Assembly: GCF_000719775.1 (NCBI RefSeq)
Contig: NZ_JOHR01000008.1
Location: forward strand, 124,001 to 188,000
DNA: 64,000 nt
Source of the DNA: Streptomyces sp. NRRL F-5135
GTDB lineage: Bacteria > Actinomycetota > Actinomycetes > Streptomycetales > Streptomycetaceae
Direction of reading: 5' to 3'
Part shown: positions 11,039 to 20,605 of the stretch, one piece after another
Numbering within the stretch: position 1 is the first letter of the stretch
How the letters are laid out: each line of letters opens with the position of its first letter
Translations under genes and position numbers: made by a program
The notes under the pieces: model-generated
Databases searched by the model: none
Seen by the model: the letters and a program-made list of their open reading frames with translations, nothing else
What the model was told of the DNA's origin: nothing

Positions 11039-11784
11039 TGGATGGTTACCTTTCGTCCCTCAATGCGGTAGCCGTGCCGGGCCAGACGCCCCACGACCTC
11101 GACGAGCAGGCGTCGCTCGACTTCCTTGATGCGCTCGTGGAGAGCGGCTTCGTCGTCCTCGTCCCGTACCTCGACCACGCCCTGCGCGATGATCGGGCCG
11201 GTGTCGACGCCGTCGTCGACGAAGTGGACGGTGCAGCCGGTGACCTTCGCGCCGTACGCGAGCGCTTCGCGCACGCCGTGGGCACCGGGAAAGCTGGGCA
11301 GCAGCGCGGGGTGGGTGTTCACGAACCGCCCGCCGAAACGCGCGAGGAACTCCTTGCCCACGATCTTCATGAATCCCGCCGAGACCACGAGGTCGGGGGC
11401 GTACGCGGCCGTCGCCTCGGCGAGCGCGGCGTCCCACTCCTCCCGCGTCGCGTGGTCCTTCACCCTGCGGACGAACGTCGGCAGCCCGGCGCGCTCGGCG
11501 CGCTCCAGTCCCGCGATGGAGCCCCGGTCCGCGCCGACGGCCACGACGCGCGCCCCGAAGGCGTCGGGGTCGTCGCCGATCGCGTCGAGCAGGGCCTGGA
11601 GGTTCGTACCGGATCCGGACACGAGGACGACGAGCCGCGCCGGGCGTCCCTCGGGCGCGCCGGGGAAGTAATAACCGGAAGCCGCCGAGGACACCGCGGG
11701 CGCCCCGGGCGGGACATCCGGTGCGGACGACGCGGCCGGCGCGGAGTCCGGGGGCGGTGGGGCGGAGGAGGATGAGGAGGCCAC
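11035..11784 (-). CDS. purN: Phosphoribosylglycinamide formyltransferase
   Basis: 249 residues; GAR transformylase of purine synthesis, formyl-tetrahydrofolate dependent. Core motifs: [19 protein letters not shown], the catalytic region [15 protein letters not shown] and [20 protein letters not shown] (His in NTHP), then [13 protein letters not shown] with the essential Asp. Residues 1-48 are an extra Ser/Ala/Pro-rich tail not expected in the family. I chose GTG at 11784 (AAAGG nine bases upstream), but the low-complexity tail makes the start uncertain. Overlaps purH by four bases. Confidence 0.93.
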   Translation of the reverse strand: MASSSSSAPPPPDSAPAASSAPDVPPGAPAVSSAASGYYFPGAPEGRPARLVVLVSGSGTNLQALLDAIGDDPDAFGARVVAVGADRGSIAGLERAERAGLPTFVRRVKDHATREEWDAALAEATAAYAPDLVVSAGFMKIVGKEFLARFGGRFVNTHPALLPSFPGAHGVREALAYGAKVTGCTVHFVDDGVDTGPIIAQGVVEVRDEDDEAALHERIKEVERRLLVEVVGRLARHGYRIEGRKVTIQ

Positions 11785-12063
11785 AACGGGCGCCTTTCTC
11801 GGGGCGGGCACAGCCTCGCGGGTCGTGCGGCGGCGTTTGTGTGGTCGTACGAACGAACCGTGTTCTCCGATACGGGGAACTCTACGAAGGAGCCGACCGT
11901 CAGCAACGATACCGGCACACCGGACGGCCCCCACGGGACGGGGGCTCGGCCGGGAGGTAGCGTCTGGGGACAGGGTTCCGTCTCCGGGACGGACCGTACG
12001 AGACAAGACCCGCCGCGCACCGGACCTCGCGAGCGGCGGGTACGAGGGGAAGACGTTCACCAG

Positions 12064-13149
12064 ATGCAGGACCGACTCCGCCGCACGGCACGCCGCCTCA
12101 CGCCGCCCGCTGGGCCGGTGCTGCTGCCGCGTGACCGCCAGTCCTCGTCGCCGGGGGCGTCTCCCGCGGAGGCGTCGGGCGCCTCGGACACCTCCGGTTC
12201 GCGGGACCCGGCGGCGCCCGGTGGCGCCTCCGGGCCGACCGGTTCCGGTGGTGCCAGTGGTTCCGGTGGTACGTCGGAGGCTTCGGGCTCCCGCTCGGGC
12301 TCCCGCCCCGACGCGGGCCCGGGGGCCGGTCCGGGATCCCGGTCCGGCTCCCCCGGGGACGACAACCCCTTCGCCCCGCCGCCCGAGGGCGCCCCTGACC
12401 GGCCGTGGCGGCCACGGCGCCCCGGGCACGGCGGCTCCGGGGACGCTTCAGGATCGGGCCCCGAGTCCGGCTCCGGCGTCGGCTCCGGTTCCGGCTCCGG
12501 CTCCGGCTCCGGCTCCGGTGCGCAGGACGGCTGGGGCAGCCGGTGGAGCAGCCGCCAGCCCGGCCGCTCCCCCGACGGCTTCGGCTCCAGGACCGGCGGC
12601 GGCCAGGGCGGGCAGAACGGCCAGGAGGGGCCCGACGGCGGCCGTGGCGGCGGGCTGCGCTGGGATCCCGCGGACCCGGCCCAGCGGCGCGCCCGCTACG
12701 CGCTGCTCGGCGGGATGTGGGCCTTCTTCTTCGCCCTCTTCGACTTCCCGCAGGTCGCGCTGTTGCTCGGTGCGCTGGCGGTGTACTGGGCCATCAGCTC
12801 GCTGCGCGAGAAGTCGCCGAAGCGCTCGGCGGGCCAGGGCGATCCGTTCGCGAGCGGCGGCCCGGAGGGGGCCCGCCCGGGCGGCGCCGCCGAGCCGGCC
12901 GGACAGCCCCGGGAGAACCCGGCCTACGGCACGGCCTCGGGCGCGGCCCGGCAGAAGACGACGGCCGCCGTCAGCGGCCTGGTGACGGCGTGTGTGGCGC
13001 TGGCGATCGTGGCGGCGACCTTCACGATCCAGCTGACCTACCGCGACTACTACACGTGTGTGGACGACGCCCTGACGAAGACCGGCCAGCTGTCCTGCAA
13101 CGAACTGCTCCCGGAGTCACTGGTCCCGGTCTTCGGGGTCAAGGAGTAA
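12064..13149 (+). CDS. Membrane protein with long Gly/Ser/Pro-rich N-terminal tail
   Basis: 361 residues, family not recognised. Residues 1-195 are low complexity (SGSGSG tracts from a GGCTCC repeat near 12473-12518). The conserved part is WDPADPAQRRARYALLGGMW, a membrane segment (FALFDFPQVALLLGALAVYW), a charged linker and a second segment (AAVSGLVTACVALAIVAATF), ending with a short outer tail with two Cys (YYTCVDD, LSCNELLPESL). The ATG at 12064 follows GAGGGGAAG at a longish distance. It diverges from purN and converges on PerM. Confidence 0.7.
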   Translation: MQDRLRRTARRLTPPAGPVLLPRDRQSSSPGASPAEASGASDTSGSRDPAAPGGASGPTGSGGASGSGGTSEASGSRSGSRPDAGPGAGPGSRSGSPGDDNPFAPPPEGAPDRPWRPRRPGHGGSGDASGSGPESGSGVGSGSGSGSGSGSGAQDGWGSRWSSRQPGRSPDGFGSRTGGGQGGQNGQEGPDGGRGGGLRWDPADPAQRRARYALLGGMWAFFFALFDFPQVALLLGALAVYWAISSLREKSPKRSAGQGDPFASGGPEGARPGGAAEPAGQPRENPAYGTASGAARQKTTAAVSGLVTACVALAIVAATFTIQLTYRDYYTCVDDALTKTGQLSCNELLPESLVPVFGVKE

Positions 13150-13189
13150 AGGAGTAGTCGACGGCGGCCTCGGAGCCGTTCCGCGGTCC

Positions 13190-15052
13190 TTACTCCGTGC
13201 CGGCCCCTTCATCGGTGCCGGCGCGGGGGTCGTGCCGTGGGGAAGGGGACGGCTCCCGCACCGCCCTGAAGGCCGCCCAGCGCGCCTGTCGCGCGCCGCG
13301 GCCGTGCCAGTCGGCCGGGTCCGTCACGTGATCCGCGCCTCCGGGGCCGCCCGGCCCCGCCGTCCCGTCCGGCCCCGCCGTCACGTCCGGACCCGCACCG
13401 CCTGATCCGCTCGCTCCGCCCGGTCCACCCGATCCACCCGTTGCGGTGCTCGCCTCCGGGATCTCGCCGCCTGTCGTCCTCGCGGGCGGGTCCAGAAGGT
13501 CCGGTTCCCCGGCCGGCTTCGCACCCCCGGCCGACGCCTGGTGCGGCACGGAGCCCGCCCCGCCCATCACATCGGCGCCGGGCGACGCCTCCCCCGCTCC
13601 TCGCGCGGCCTCCTCCGGTACGGGACCCGCCTCGGGACCCGCCGGTCCGGGCCGTACCCGCTCAGCCTTCTTCCGCGCCGACCTCTTCCGCGCCGACCTC
13701 TTCGGGGACGGCTTCTTCCGTACGGGCCGCTCCCTCACCGGCCGCACGCGCCGTTCCCGTAGCCGCCAGGCCCGGAGCAGCAGCGCCGACGGCACGCCCA
13801 GGGCCACCGCCCAGACCAGCGCCGCCAGACCCGCCCGCCACCACACGGGACCGAAGACCGCCAGGGCCCCGTCCCCCAGCCGGCCGCCCGCGACGGCGGC
13901 CAGAGCCGCCGTCAGCCCCCCGCACACCACCCCGCCGAGGGCCGCCGTCAGGGCCGTCTCGCCCGGTCGCCAGGCCTCCTCCCGCACGGCGAAGGGCGGG
14001 GACGCGACCCGTACGGTGAACCAGGCCACCGCCGGTCCCGCGACGAGGGCGACGGCCACCGCCGCCCGGTGCGCGGCCGTACCGTACCCGTCGGGCACGG
14101 CCGCGAGCAGCGGGAACGGTGGCAGCGCGGGCGTACCGGTGACGGCCAGCGGGGTGACCGTCGCCGCCGTACCGAGCGCGAACCCGGGCCCGAGGCCGTA
14201 CGAGACGGCCCAGACGGCGGCGTTCGGGAGCAGCGTCAGGCCCAGCAGCACGAGCGCGACCCGTCCCGACCAGTCCTCCGCGAGCCGGGTGAGCGAAGCG
14301 TGTGCCGCCCCGCCGTGCCACACCAGCGACACCACGGCCAACAGCGCGCCCGCGCAGACCAGTACCGCCGCCGCCCCGGCCCCGGCGCGCGTCGCCACCG
14401 TCGTCCGGCGCCGGGACGCGGACGCCCAGACCGTCCGTACGAGCAGGCTCCGCAATCCCCCGGGCAGCCACAGCGGCAGCGGGCCACGCAGCCGTCCGCT
14501 CACCTTCCACGCGCCCGCGCCGGCGGACAGCAGGACGGCGACGGGCAGCGTGAGCGCCGCGCCCAGCGGTCGCACGGTGAGCGGCCCGCCCGTGACATAC
14601 GCCGCCGCGCCAGCGCCGACCAGCAGATATCCACCGGTCACGGTGGCCACGGCGCCGAAGAGGGTGAGCTGCGGCCGGCCCTCGTCGGCGTCGAGCGCGT
14701 CCCGTGCCGCCCGGTAGGCCAGATAGGCGGGCGGGACCGCGAGCAGCATCGGTACGACGCCGAGGGGCGCGGGCGTCCCGGAAAGGGTGTCCGGGCGTAC
14801 GAGTTCGACGCCATGGGCCAGCAGCCACAGCGCCGCCGCGACGTGCAGGGCGCCGCTCGGCCCCCGGTCGGGGTACGGCGAGCTGATCCAGACGGCCATC
14901 GCCAGCACGGCGAACGAGCCGAGCCCGAGTCCCGCCGCGGTGACTCCGCGGAGGAAGGCTGCTGTCAGCGCGGTGGCCCGGCCGTGTGCCGGCACCGAGG
15001 CCGGGGCGGAGGCCGGGGACAACGTCGTGGCGGGGTCGGTCAATTGGCTCAC
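13190..15052 (-). CDS. DUF6350 / PerM-like cell-division membrane protein
   Basis: 620 residues. About 420 N-terminal residues hold around ten hydrophobic segments (for example [78 protein letters not shown]), the layout of the DUF6350 family that includes mycobacterial PerM, linked to cell division. A basic segment with RKKP/RSARK repeats and a long acidic Gly/Pro tail follow. GTG at 15052 gives MSQLTDPA; a weak ribosome site makes the start less sure. The name is by family recognition; the division role is known from relatives only. Confidence 0.8.
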   Translation of the reverse strand: MSQLTDPATTLSPASAPASVPAHGRATALTAAFLRGVTAAGLGLGSFAVLAMAVWISSPYPDRGPSGALHVAAALWLLAHGVELVRPDTLSGTPAPLGVVPMLLAVPPAYLAYRAARDALDADEGRPQLTLFGAVATVTGGYLLVGAGAAAYVTGGPLTVRPLGAALTLPVAVLLSAGAGAWKVSGRLRGPLPLWLPGGLRSLLVRTVWASASRRRTTVATRAGAGAAAVLVCAGALLAVVSLVWHGGAAHASLTRLAEDWSGRVALVLLGLTLLPNAAVWAVSYGLGPGFALGTAATVTPLAVTGTPALPPFPLLAAVPDGYGTAAHRAAVAVALVAGPAVAWFTVRVASPPFAVREEAWRPGETALTAALGGVVCGGLTAALAAVAGGRLGDGALAVFGPVWWRAGLAALVWAVALGVPSALLLRAWRLRERRVRPVRERPVRKKPSPKRSARKRSARKKAERVRPGPAGPEAGPVPEEAARGAGEASPGADVMGGAGSVPHQASAGGAKPAGEPDLLDPPARTTGGEIPEASTATGGSGGPGGASGSGGAGPDVTAGPDGTAGPGGPGGADHVTDPADWHGRGARQARWAAFRAVREPSPSPRHDPRAGTDEGAGTE

Positions 15053-15168
15053 GCCGACATGCTGCCAACGCCGCCCCCCGTATGCGCGCAACAGGCGAAA
15101 GATCGTCGTGTCACCCAAAATACGTTTATGTGCTTTTTCGCCCATTACAGTGCTGCGGGGAGTCGTTC

Positions 15169-16791
15169 ATGACGCGGAACACCACGCGGAGAGCCAGGGC
15201 AGGCGCCGCCGCCATCTCGCTGCCCCCTCCCGAGGAACGGCGCGGGCTGCGTGAGGCACGGTCGATGACGGAGCGCCAGATCGCCGCGGCTGTGGGGGTC
15301 TCCCGGTCCACGCTGCGGTCCTGGGAGAGGGGCCGGACCAGTCCGCGCGGGCCGAAGGGCGAGGCGTACGCACGGCTGCTGACGGCAGGCGTGGCCGAGC
15401 CCCGGAAGGCCGGGGCGCGGTCGCGGCGCCCCGGACGGACCAAACCCGGGGAGGGAACGGAAAGAACAACGGGAAGCGCGGCTACGGAAACCGCGAGGAG
15501 CGCGGAAGCGTCCACGTCGAGCGAGCGCGGCCGGCCGCCCGACCGTGACAACACCGGCCGTGACGCCGCCCACCGTGGTGCCGCCGTCCGTGACGCCGCC
15601 GACCGTGGTACCGCCCACCGGGACGCCGCCGGACGGGTGGCCGGCACCGAACAGCGGGGGGCGAAGCTGCCGGGGACCACGGCGCCCGGCGTCGAGGCGG
15701 CCCGCCCCGACGCGGCGGGCGGCAGGCGCGCCGGCGGCGACGCCCGTCCCACGGCCCCGTACATCACCACGGGGACGGCCCCGCGGACGGCCGAGAAGAC
15801 ACCCGAGACTTCAGCCGGACGGAACGGCGGCACGGCGGCGGACGGCCCGGACACGGCGGGCGACTCGGGCGCGGCGGCCGACACGGAGATGCGCCTGGGC
15901 ACGTTCACCGAGGTGGGCCCCCTGACCCCGGGCCGGGCGTTCGACGCGCTGTACGCCCGTAACGCCCCCGCCCTCCTGCGCCAGGCCTATCTGCTGACCG
16001 GGCTGCGCGGTCTGTCCCAGGAGTCCGTCGAGCACGCCTTCCGCCTCGCCTGGGAGCGCTGGCCGGAGGTCGCGACGGACCGGGACCCGGCGGGCTGGGT
16101 ACGGGCCGCGGCCCACGAGTACGCCCTGTCGCCCTGGCACCGCATGCGGCACCTCCGCGAGGAGGCCGACGTGGCGGACCGGAAACCGGACAGGGCCGGG
16201 CGGAAGGCACGGAAGCGCCGGGAGGAACAGCCCGCGGAGCCGGCGCGGGACGAGGGCCCGGCCGACCGGGCGCTGCGCGAGGCACTGCTGGACCTGCCGC
16301 CCACGTACCGCCGCGCCGTGCTGCTCTACGACGGACTGGGCCTGGACCTGCCGGAGACGGCGGCCGAGACGGAGGCGAGCACCGCCGCCGCGGCGAGCCG
16401 GCTCACGCACGCCCGCGCGGCGCTGGCCGAACGGCTGCCGGAGCTGGCCGACCCCGCGCTGCTGCACGCCCGCCTCGGCGCCCTCACCCGCGCGGCGGCG
16501 CCCGCGGTGATCCCGCCGCCCCGGACGGTACGGACCGCCTGCGAACGGCGGGCACGCCGGCTGACCCGGTCGGCCGTCGCCTTCACCGTTCTGATCATCG
16601 GCGCGACGAGCTTCACGCTGGCCACGGCCCCCCGGCAGTACATTCCGCCGCTGTCTCCGGGGGAGCGGATCGGCGGTGTGCCGGTGTCGAGCGGTCCGCA
16701 GCGGCTGAGCAAGCAGGACCTGGAACTGCGCCGGAAGCTCCGCGCCGAGCCGGTGAACGGGCCCTCCCGGCTGGTACCGGAGGCGCGCTGA
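15169..16791 (+). CDS. HTH / sigma-70-like fusion with C-terminal membrane segment
   Basis: 540 residues. Residues about 20-72 form an HTH (MTERQIAAAVGVSRSTLRSW ERGRTSPRGPKG). A 165-residue low-complexity linker follows, partly coded by CCGTGACGCCGCC-type repeats (15550-15640). From 241 the protein resembles ECF sigma regions 2 and 4: AFDALYARNAPALLRQAYLLTG, then ALLDLPPTYRRAVLLYDGLGLDLPETAAETEAST. Near 464-487 one membrane segment (RSAVAFTVLIIGATSFTLA) is followed by an outer tail. Start ATG at 15169 is the first plausible one. It is divergent from PerM and ends in a very strong terminator. Whether it contacts RNA polymerase is unknown. Confidence 0.75.
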   Translation: MTRNTTRRARAGAAAISLPPPEERRGLREARSMTERQIAAAVGVSRSTLRSWERGRTSPRGPKGEAYARLLTAGVAEPRKAGARSRRPGRTKPGEGTERTTGSAATETARSAEASTSSERGRPPDRDNTGRDAAHRGAAVRDAADRGTAHRDAAGRVAGTEQRGAKLPGTTAPGVEAARPDAAGGRRAGGDARPTAPYITTGTAPRTAEKTPETSAGRNGGTAADGPDTAGDSGAAADTEMRLGTFTEVGPLTPGRAFDALYARNAPALLRQAYLLTGLRGLSQESVEHAFRLAWERWPEVATDRDPAGWVRAAAHEYALSPWHRMRHLREEADVADRKPDRAGRKARKRREEQPAEPARDEGPADRALREALLDLPPTYRRAVLLYDGLGLDLPETAAETEASTAAAASRLTHARAALAERLPELADPALLHARLGALTRAAAPAVIPPPRTVRTACERRARRLTRSAVAFTVLIIGATSFTLATAPRQYIPPLSPGERIGGVPVSSGPQRLSKQDLELRRKLRAEPVNGPSRLVPEAR

Positions 16792-16804
16792 GCCCGGCCG
16801 GCCA

Positions 16805-16858
16805 CTCACGCGCGTGGGCCCGCACCCCGGAGCAGGGGTGCGGGCCCACGCGCGTGAG
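16805..16858. terminator. 24-bp perfect stem terminator
   Basis: Arms CTCACGCGCGTGGGCCCGCACCCC (first 20 bases quoted elsewhere as the motif core GTGGGCCCGCACCCC) at 16805-16828 pair perfectly with 16835-16858 around a six-base loop GGAGCA. It closes the HTH/sigma fusion gene and faces sucD. Confidence 0.9.
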
Positions 16859-17020
16859 GCCGGTGCGGATCCGCCGTACGACCGGTGCGGGCGCCGCTCC
16901 GTACGACCGGAGAACCGGCCCTTCGGCCGCTCGGCCGGTCGGTAGCCGGTTGGCCGCTCGGTGAACCGGCCGGTGGCCGGGGAGGAGACGGTCAGCCGTC
17001 AGGCGTCAGCCTCGGCCATC

Positions 17021-17049
17021 AGCCGTCAGCCGTCAGCCGTCAGCCGTCA
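17021..17049. repeat. 7-bp tandem repeat abutting the sucD stop
   Basis: Four copies of AGCCGTC (17021-17048) followed by a diverged copy; the array runs into the TCA that is the sucD stop codon. Further degenerate GTCAG units extend upstream to about 16990. Confidence 0.9.
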
Positions 17050-17931
17050 GCCGCCGAGGATCGCGCGCGCCAGCTGCGCGGTCTCGGTCGGCGTCTTGCC
17101 GACCTTCACGCCCGCGGCCTCCAGGGCCTCCTTCTTCGCCTGGGCGGTGCCGGAGGAGCCGGAGACGATGGCGCCGGCGTGGCCCATGGTCTTGCCCTCG
17201 GGGGCGGTGAAGCCCGCGACGTAGCCGACGACCGGCTTGGTGACGTTCTTGGCGATGTAGTCGGCCGCGCGCTCCTCCGCGTCGCCGCCGATCTCTCCGA
17301 TCATCACGATCAGGTCGGTCTCGGGGTCGGCCTCGAACGCCGCCAGGGCGTCGATGTGCGTCGTACCGATGACCGGGTCGCCACCGATGCCGACGGCCGA
17401 GGAGAAGCCGATGTCGCGCAGCTCGTACATCATCTGGTAGGTCAGCGTGCCGGACTTGGACACGAGACCGATCCGGCCGGGCTTGGTGATGTCGCCCGGG
17501 ATGATGCCGGCGTTGGACTGGCCGGGGGTGATCAGGCCCGGGCAGTTCGGACCGATGATCCGGGTCTTGTTGCCCTTGCTGGTCGCGTACGCCCAGAACG
17601 CGGCGGAGTCGTGCACCGCGATGCCCTCGGTGATCACGACGGCCAGCCCGATCTCGGCGTCGATGGCCTCGACGACGGCGGCCTTGGCGAAGGCCGGCGG
17701 CACGAAGACGACGGAGACGTCGGCACCGGTCTTCTCGATGGCCTCGGCGACCGACCCGAAGACGGGTACCGCCGTGCCGTCGAAGTCGACGGACGTACCG
17801 GCCTTGCGCGGGTTCACACCGCCGACGATGTTCGTGCCGTCACCGAGCATGAGCTTGGTGTGCTTCATACCGGTGGCGCCGGTCATCCCCTGGACGATGA
17901 CCTTGCTGTCCTTGGTGAGGAAGATAGCCAT
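17047..17931 (-). CDS. sucD: Succinyl-CoA synthetase alpha subunit
   Basis: 294 residues, full length. TCA-cycle succinyl-CoA to succinate step with substrate-level phosphorylation, working as a heterotetramer with SucC. Landmarks: [21 protein letters not shown] (CoA-binding), VFVPP and [25 protein letters not shown], and the phosphohistidine in [15 protein letters not shown]. It begins 20 bases after sucC, clearly one operon. The 3' end runs straight into a heptamer repeat. Confidence 0.97.
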   Translation of the reverse strand: MAIFLTKDSKVIVQGMTGATGMKHTKLMLGDGTNIVGGVNPRKAGTSVDFDGTAVPVFGSVAEAIEKTGADVSVVFVPPAFAKAAVVEAIDAEIGLAVVITEGIAVHDSAAFWAYATSKGNKTRIIGPNCPGLITPGQSNAGIIPGDITKPGRIGLVSKSGTLTYQMMYELRDIGFSSAVGIGGDPVIGTTHIDALAAFEADPETDLIVMIGEIGGDAEERAADYIAKNVTKPVVGYVAGFTAPEGKTMGHAGAIVSGSSGTAQAKKEALEAAGVKVGKTPTETAQLARAILGG

Positions 17932-17951
17932 GGTGTTGGAGTCCTCGTCCC

Positions 17952-19133
17952 TTACTTCGATGCGGCGGCGGCGAGCTCGGCGGCCTTGTCGGCCGCGCCG
18001 TCCATGGTGTCCACGCGCTGCACGAGCGGGTGGTCGGCGTCGGACAGGATCTTGCGACCCAGCTCCGCGTTGTTGCCGTCCAGCCGCACGACCAGCGGCT
18101 TCGTGACGTCCTCACCCTTGGTCTTGAGAAGCTCCAGGGCCTGGACGATGCCGTTGGCGACCTCGTCGCACGCGGTGATGCCGCCGAAGACGTTGACGAA
18201 GACGGACTTGACGTCCGGGTCGCCCAGGATGATCTCCAGGCCGTTCGCCATGACCTCGGCGGAGGCGCCGCCACCGATGTCGAGGAAGTTGGCGGGCTTC
18301 ACACCGCCGTGGGCCTCACCGGCGTACGCGACGACGTCCAGGGTCGACATGACCAGGCCGGCGCCGTTGCCGATGATGCCGACCTCGCCGTCGAGCTTGA
18401 CGTAGTTGAGGTTCTTGGCCTTGGCGGCGGCCTCCAGCGGGTTGGCCGCGGCCTTGTCCTCCAGGGCCTCGTGCTCCGGCTGGCGGAAGTCGGCGTTCTC
18501 GTCGAGCGAGACCTTGCCGTCCAGCGCGATGATCTTGCCATCGCCGGACTTGATCAGCGGGTTGACCTCGACCAGGAGCGCGTCTTCCTTGATGAAGACG
18601 GTCCACAGCTTCTGCAGGACCTCGGCGACCTGGTCCGCGATCTCGGCCGGGAACTTCGCGGCGGCGACGATCTCGGCGGCCTTCTCCGGGGTGCAGCCCT
18701 CGTTGGCGTCGACCGGGATCTTGGCCAGCGCTTCGGGCTTCTCCTCCGCGACGACCTCGATCTCCACGCCGCCCTCGACGGACGCCATGGCGAGGAAGGT
18801 GCGGTTGGTGCGGTCCAGCAGGAAGGAGACGTAGTACTCCTCCGCGATGTCCGCGGTCTGCGCCAGCATCACCTTGTGGACCGTGTGGCCCTTGATGTCC
18901 ATGCCCAGAATCTGGCCGGCCTTCTCGACCGCGTCCGCCGCGTCGGAGGCCAGCTTGACGCCGCCCGCCTTGCCCCGGCCGCCGACCTTGACCTGTGCCT
19001 TGACGACGGCCTTGCCGCCGAGACGCTCGGTCACCTCGCGGGCGGCCTCGGGCGTGTCGATGACTTCACCGGCCAGCACCGGTACGCCGTGCTTGGCGAA
19101 GAGGTCCCTCGCCTGGTACTCGAACAGGTCCAC
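17952..19133 (-). CDS. sucC: Succinyl-CoA synthetase beta subunit
   Basis: 393 residues. ATP-grasp subunit of the TCA-cycle ligase. The N-terminus [19 protein letters not shown], the [16 protein letters not shown] nucleotide segment, [19 protein letters not shown] and the C-terminal [36 protein letters not shown] are diagnostic. GTG start. First gene of the sucC-sucD operon; the 257-base upstream region carries two inverted repeats that resemble cAMP-receptor-type sites. Confidence 0.97.
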   Translation of the reverse strand: MDLFEYQARDLFAKHGVPVLAGEVIDTPEAAREVTERLGGKAVVKAQVKVGGRGKAGGVKLASDAADAVEKAGQILGMDIKGHTVHKVMLAQTADIAEEYYVSFLLDRTNRTFLAMASVEGGVEIEVVAEEKPEALAKIPVDANEGCTPEKAAEIVAAAKFPAEIADQVAEVLQKLWTVFIKEDALLVEVNPLIKSGDGKIIALDGKVSLDENADFRQPEHEALEDKAAANPLEAAAKAKNLNYVKLDGEVGIIGNGAGLVMSTLDVVAYAGEAHGGVKPANFLDIGGGASAEVMANGLEIILGDPDVKSVFVNVFGGITACDEVANGIVQALELLKTKGEDVTKPLVVRLDGNNAELGRKILSDADHPLVQRVDTMDGAADKAAELAAAASK

Positions 19134-19214
19134 GCGTGTCCGTCCCTTGTCGTTTTAACCGCAGCCTGGTGATCGCGGGTTCGTTGTCTGCGTGGGCGTG
19201 CCGCGGAGGGCAAC

Positions 19215-19230
19215 GTGACTACGCCGTCAC
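19215..19230. promoter_or_regulatory. GTGAC-N6-GTCAC inverted repeat upstream of sucC
   Basis: Perfect 5-bp arms around TACGCC, about 82 bases before the sucC start. Its spacing differs from the classical Crp site, so the binding protein is uncertain. Confidence 0.35.
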
Positions 19231-19327
19231 AGAGGGAGGCGTACGCGCTGTCCGGTACGCGGCATGTCCGTCTCGCAGGTTATCTCCGTGGGCCGCGCGA
19301 CCCTAAATCGCGGATCACAGATGAGCG

Positions 19328-19341
19328 GTGATACCTGTCAC
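19328..19341. promoter_or_regulatory. Crp-like site GTGATACCTGTCAC
   Basis: Fits the Streptomyces Crp consensus as I recall it (GTG-N6-GNCAC) and also GTGA-N6-TCAC. It lies 195 bases upstream of sucC and 50 bases after the VWA gene. Together with the repeat at 19215-19230 and a shared GTCACAGAG, it suggests regulated sucCD expression. Confidence 0.35.
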
Positions 19342-19390
19342 AGAGCGGAACCCGGCGGTCCAGACCATCGGCGGCGGCCCCGCCGGCCCG

Positions 19391-20605
19391 TCAGCCCTCC
19401 GGCACGGGCAGGGGACGCTTCTCGATCGCCGCCGCCATCACCTCGGGGAACAGGTCCGGCGTGCAGGCGAAGGCCGGGGCGCCCAGGGCGGCGAGCGCGG
19501 CCGCGTGCTCACGGTCGTACGCCGGTGTCCCCTCGTCGGAGAGCGCGAGCAGCGCCACGAACTGTGTGCCCGAGGCCTTCATCGCCGCGACCCGCTTGAG
19601 CATCTCGTCGCGTATGCCTCCTTCGTAGAGATCGCTGATCAGGACGACGACGGTGTCGGCGGGCCGGGTGATCCGCGACTGGCAGTAGGCGAGCGCGCGG
19701 TTGATGTCCGTGCCCCCGCCCAGCTGGGTGCCGAACAGGACGTCGACCGGGTCCTCGATCTGGTCGGTGAGGTCCACGACGGCCGTGTCGAAGACGACGA
19801 GCCGGGTGCTGATGGAGCGCATGGAGGCCAGGACCGCGCCGAAGACGGAGGCGTACACGACGGACGCCGCCATCGAACCCGACTGGTCGACGCAGAGGAC
19901 GATCTCCTTCTTCACGGACTGCGACGCGCGGCCGTAGCCGATCAGCCGCTCCGGGACGACCGTGCCGTGCTCCGGGAGGTAGTTCTTGAGGTTCGCCCGG
20001 ATCGTGCGGTCCCAGTCGATGTCCCGGTGGCGTGGCCGGCTGATCCGCGCGGACCGGTCCAGGGCACCGGCAAGGGTGGCCCGCGCCCGGGTGGCCAGCC
20101 GCTTCTCGATGTCCTGGACCACCTTGCGGACCACGGCGCGCGCGGTCTCCTTGGTGGTCTCCGGCATCGCCTTGTTGAGCGAGAGCAGGGTGCCGACGAG
20201 GTGGACGTCGGCCTCGACCGCCTCCAGCATCTCCGGCTCCATCAGCAGCGCGGACAGACCGAGCCGGTCGATCGCGTCGCGCTGCATGACCTGGACGACG
20301 GAGCTGGGGAAGTACGTACGGATGTCCCCGAGCCAGCGGGCGACGGACGGCGCGGAGGCGCCGAGACCCGCGCTCCGGTCGGCCGCGTTCCCGCCGCGCC
20401 GCCGTCCCGAGCCGTACAGCGCGGACAGCGCGCCGTCCATCGCCACGTCGCTCCCGGCGAGCGCGCGGCCCGTGCCGTCGGCGTCCTCCCCGCCGAGTAC
20501 CAGCCGCCACCGCCGCAGCCGCTCGTCGGCGGCCCGGTCGGCGGCCTCGCGGCTGTCGCCGGCGCCACCGCTCCGGTCGGTCACGGCCATTCCCGTCGCG
20601 GTCAT
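19391..20605 (-). CDS. VWA-domain protein (CoxE-like), third gene of the MoxR-DUF5682-VWA operon
   Basis: 404 residues. An alpha-helical N-terminal part (about 85-215, with YFPSSVVQVMQRDA and KVVQDIEKRL) precedes a von Willebrand A domain with an intact metal-ion-dependent adhesion site: D240-x-S242-x-S244 in VDQSGSM, Thr in GGGTDIN near 299, and Asp in ISDLYEG near 325. No signal peptide or membrane segment, so it acts in the cytoplasm. It overlaps the preceding DUF5682 gene by ATGA. MoxR/VWA pairs act like chelatase I/D subunits, remodelling or inserting metal into a partner; here the partner is probably DUF5682 (inference). Confidence 0.88.
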   Translation of the reverse strand: MTATGMAVTDRSGGAGDSREAADRAADERLRRWRLVLGGEDADGTGRALAGSDVAMDGALSALYGSGRRRGGNAADRSAGLGASAPSVARWLGDIRTYFPSSVVQVMQRDAIDRLGLSALLMEPEMLEAVEADVHLVGTLLSLNKAMPETTKETARAVVRKVVQDIEKRLATRARATLAGALDRSARISRPRHRDIDWDRTIRANLKNYLPEHGTVVPERLIGYGRASQSVKKEIVLCVDQSGSMAASVVYASVFGAVLASMRSISTRLVVFDTAVVDLTDQIEDPVDVLFGTQLGGGTDINRALAYCQSRITRPADTVVVLISDLYEGGIRDEMLKRVAAMKASGTQFVALLALSDEGTPAYDREHAAALAALGAPAFACTPDLFPEVMAAAIEKRPLPVPEG

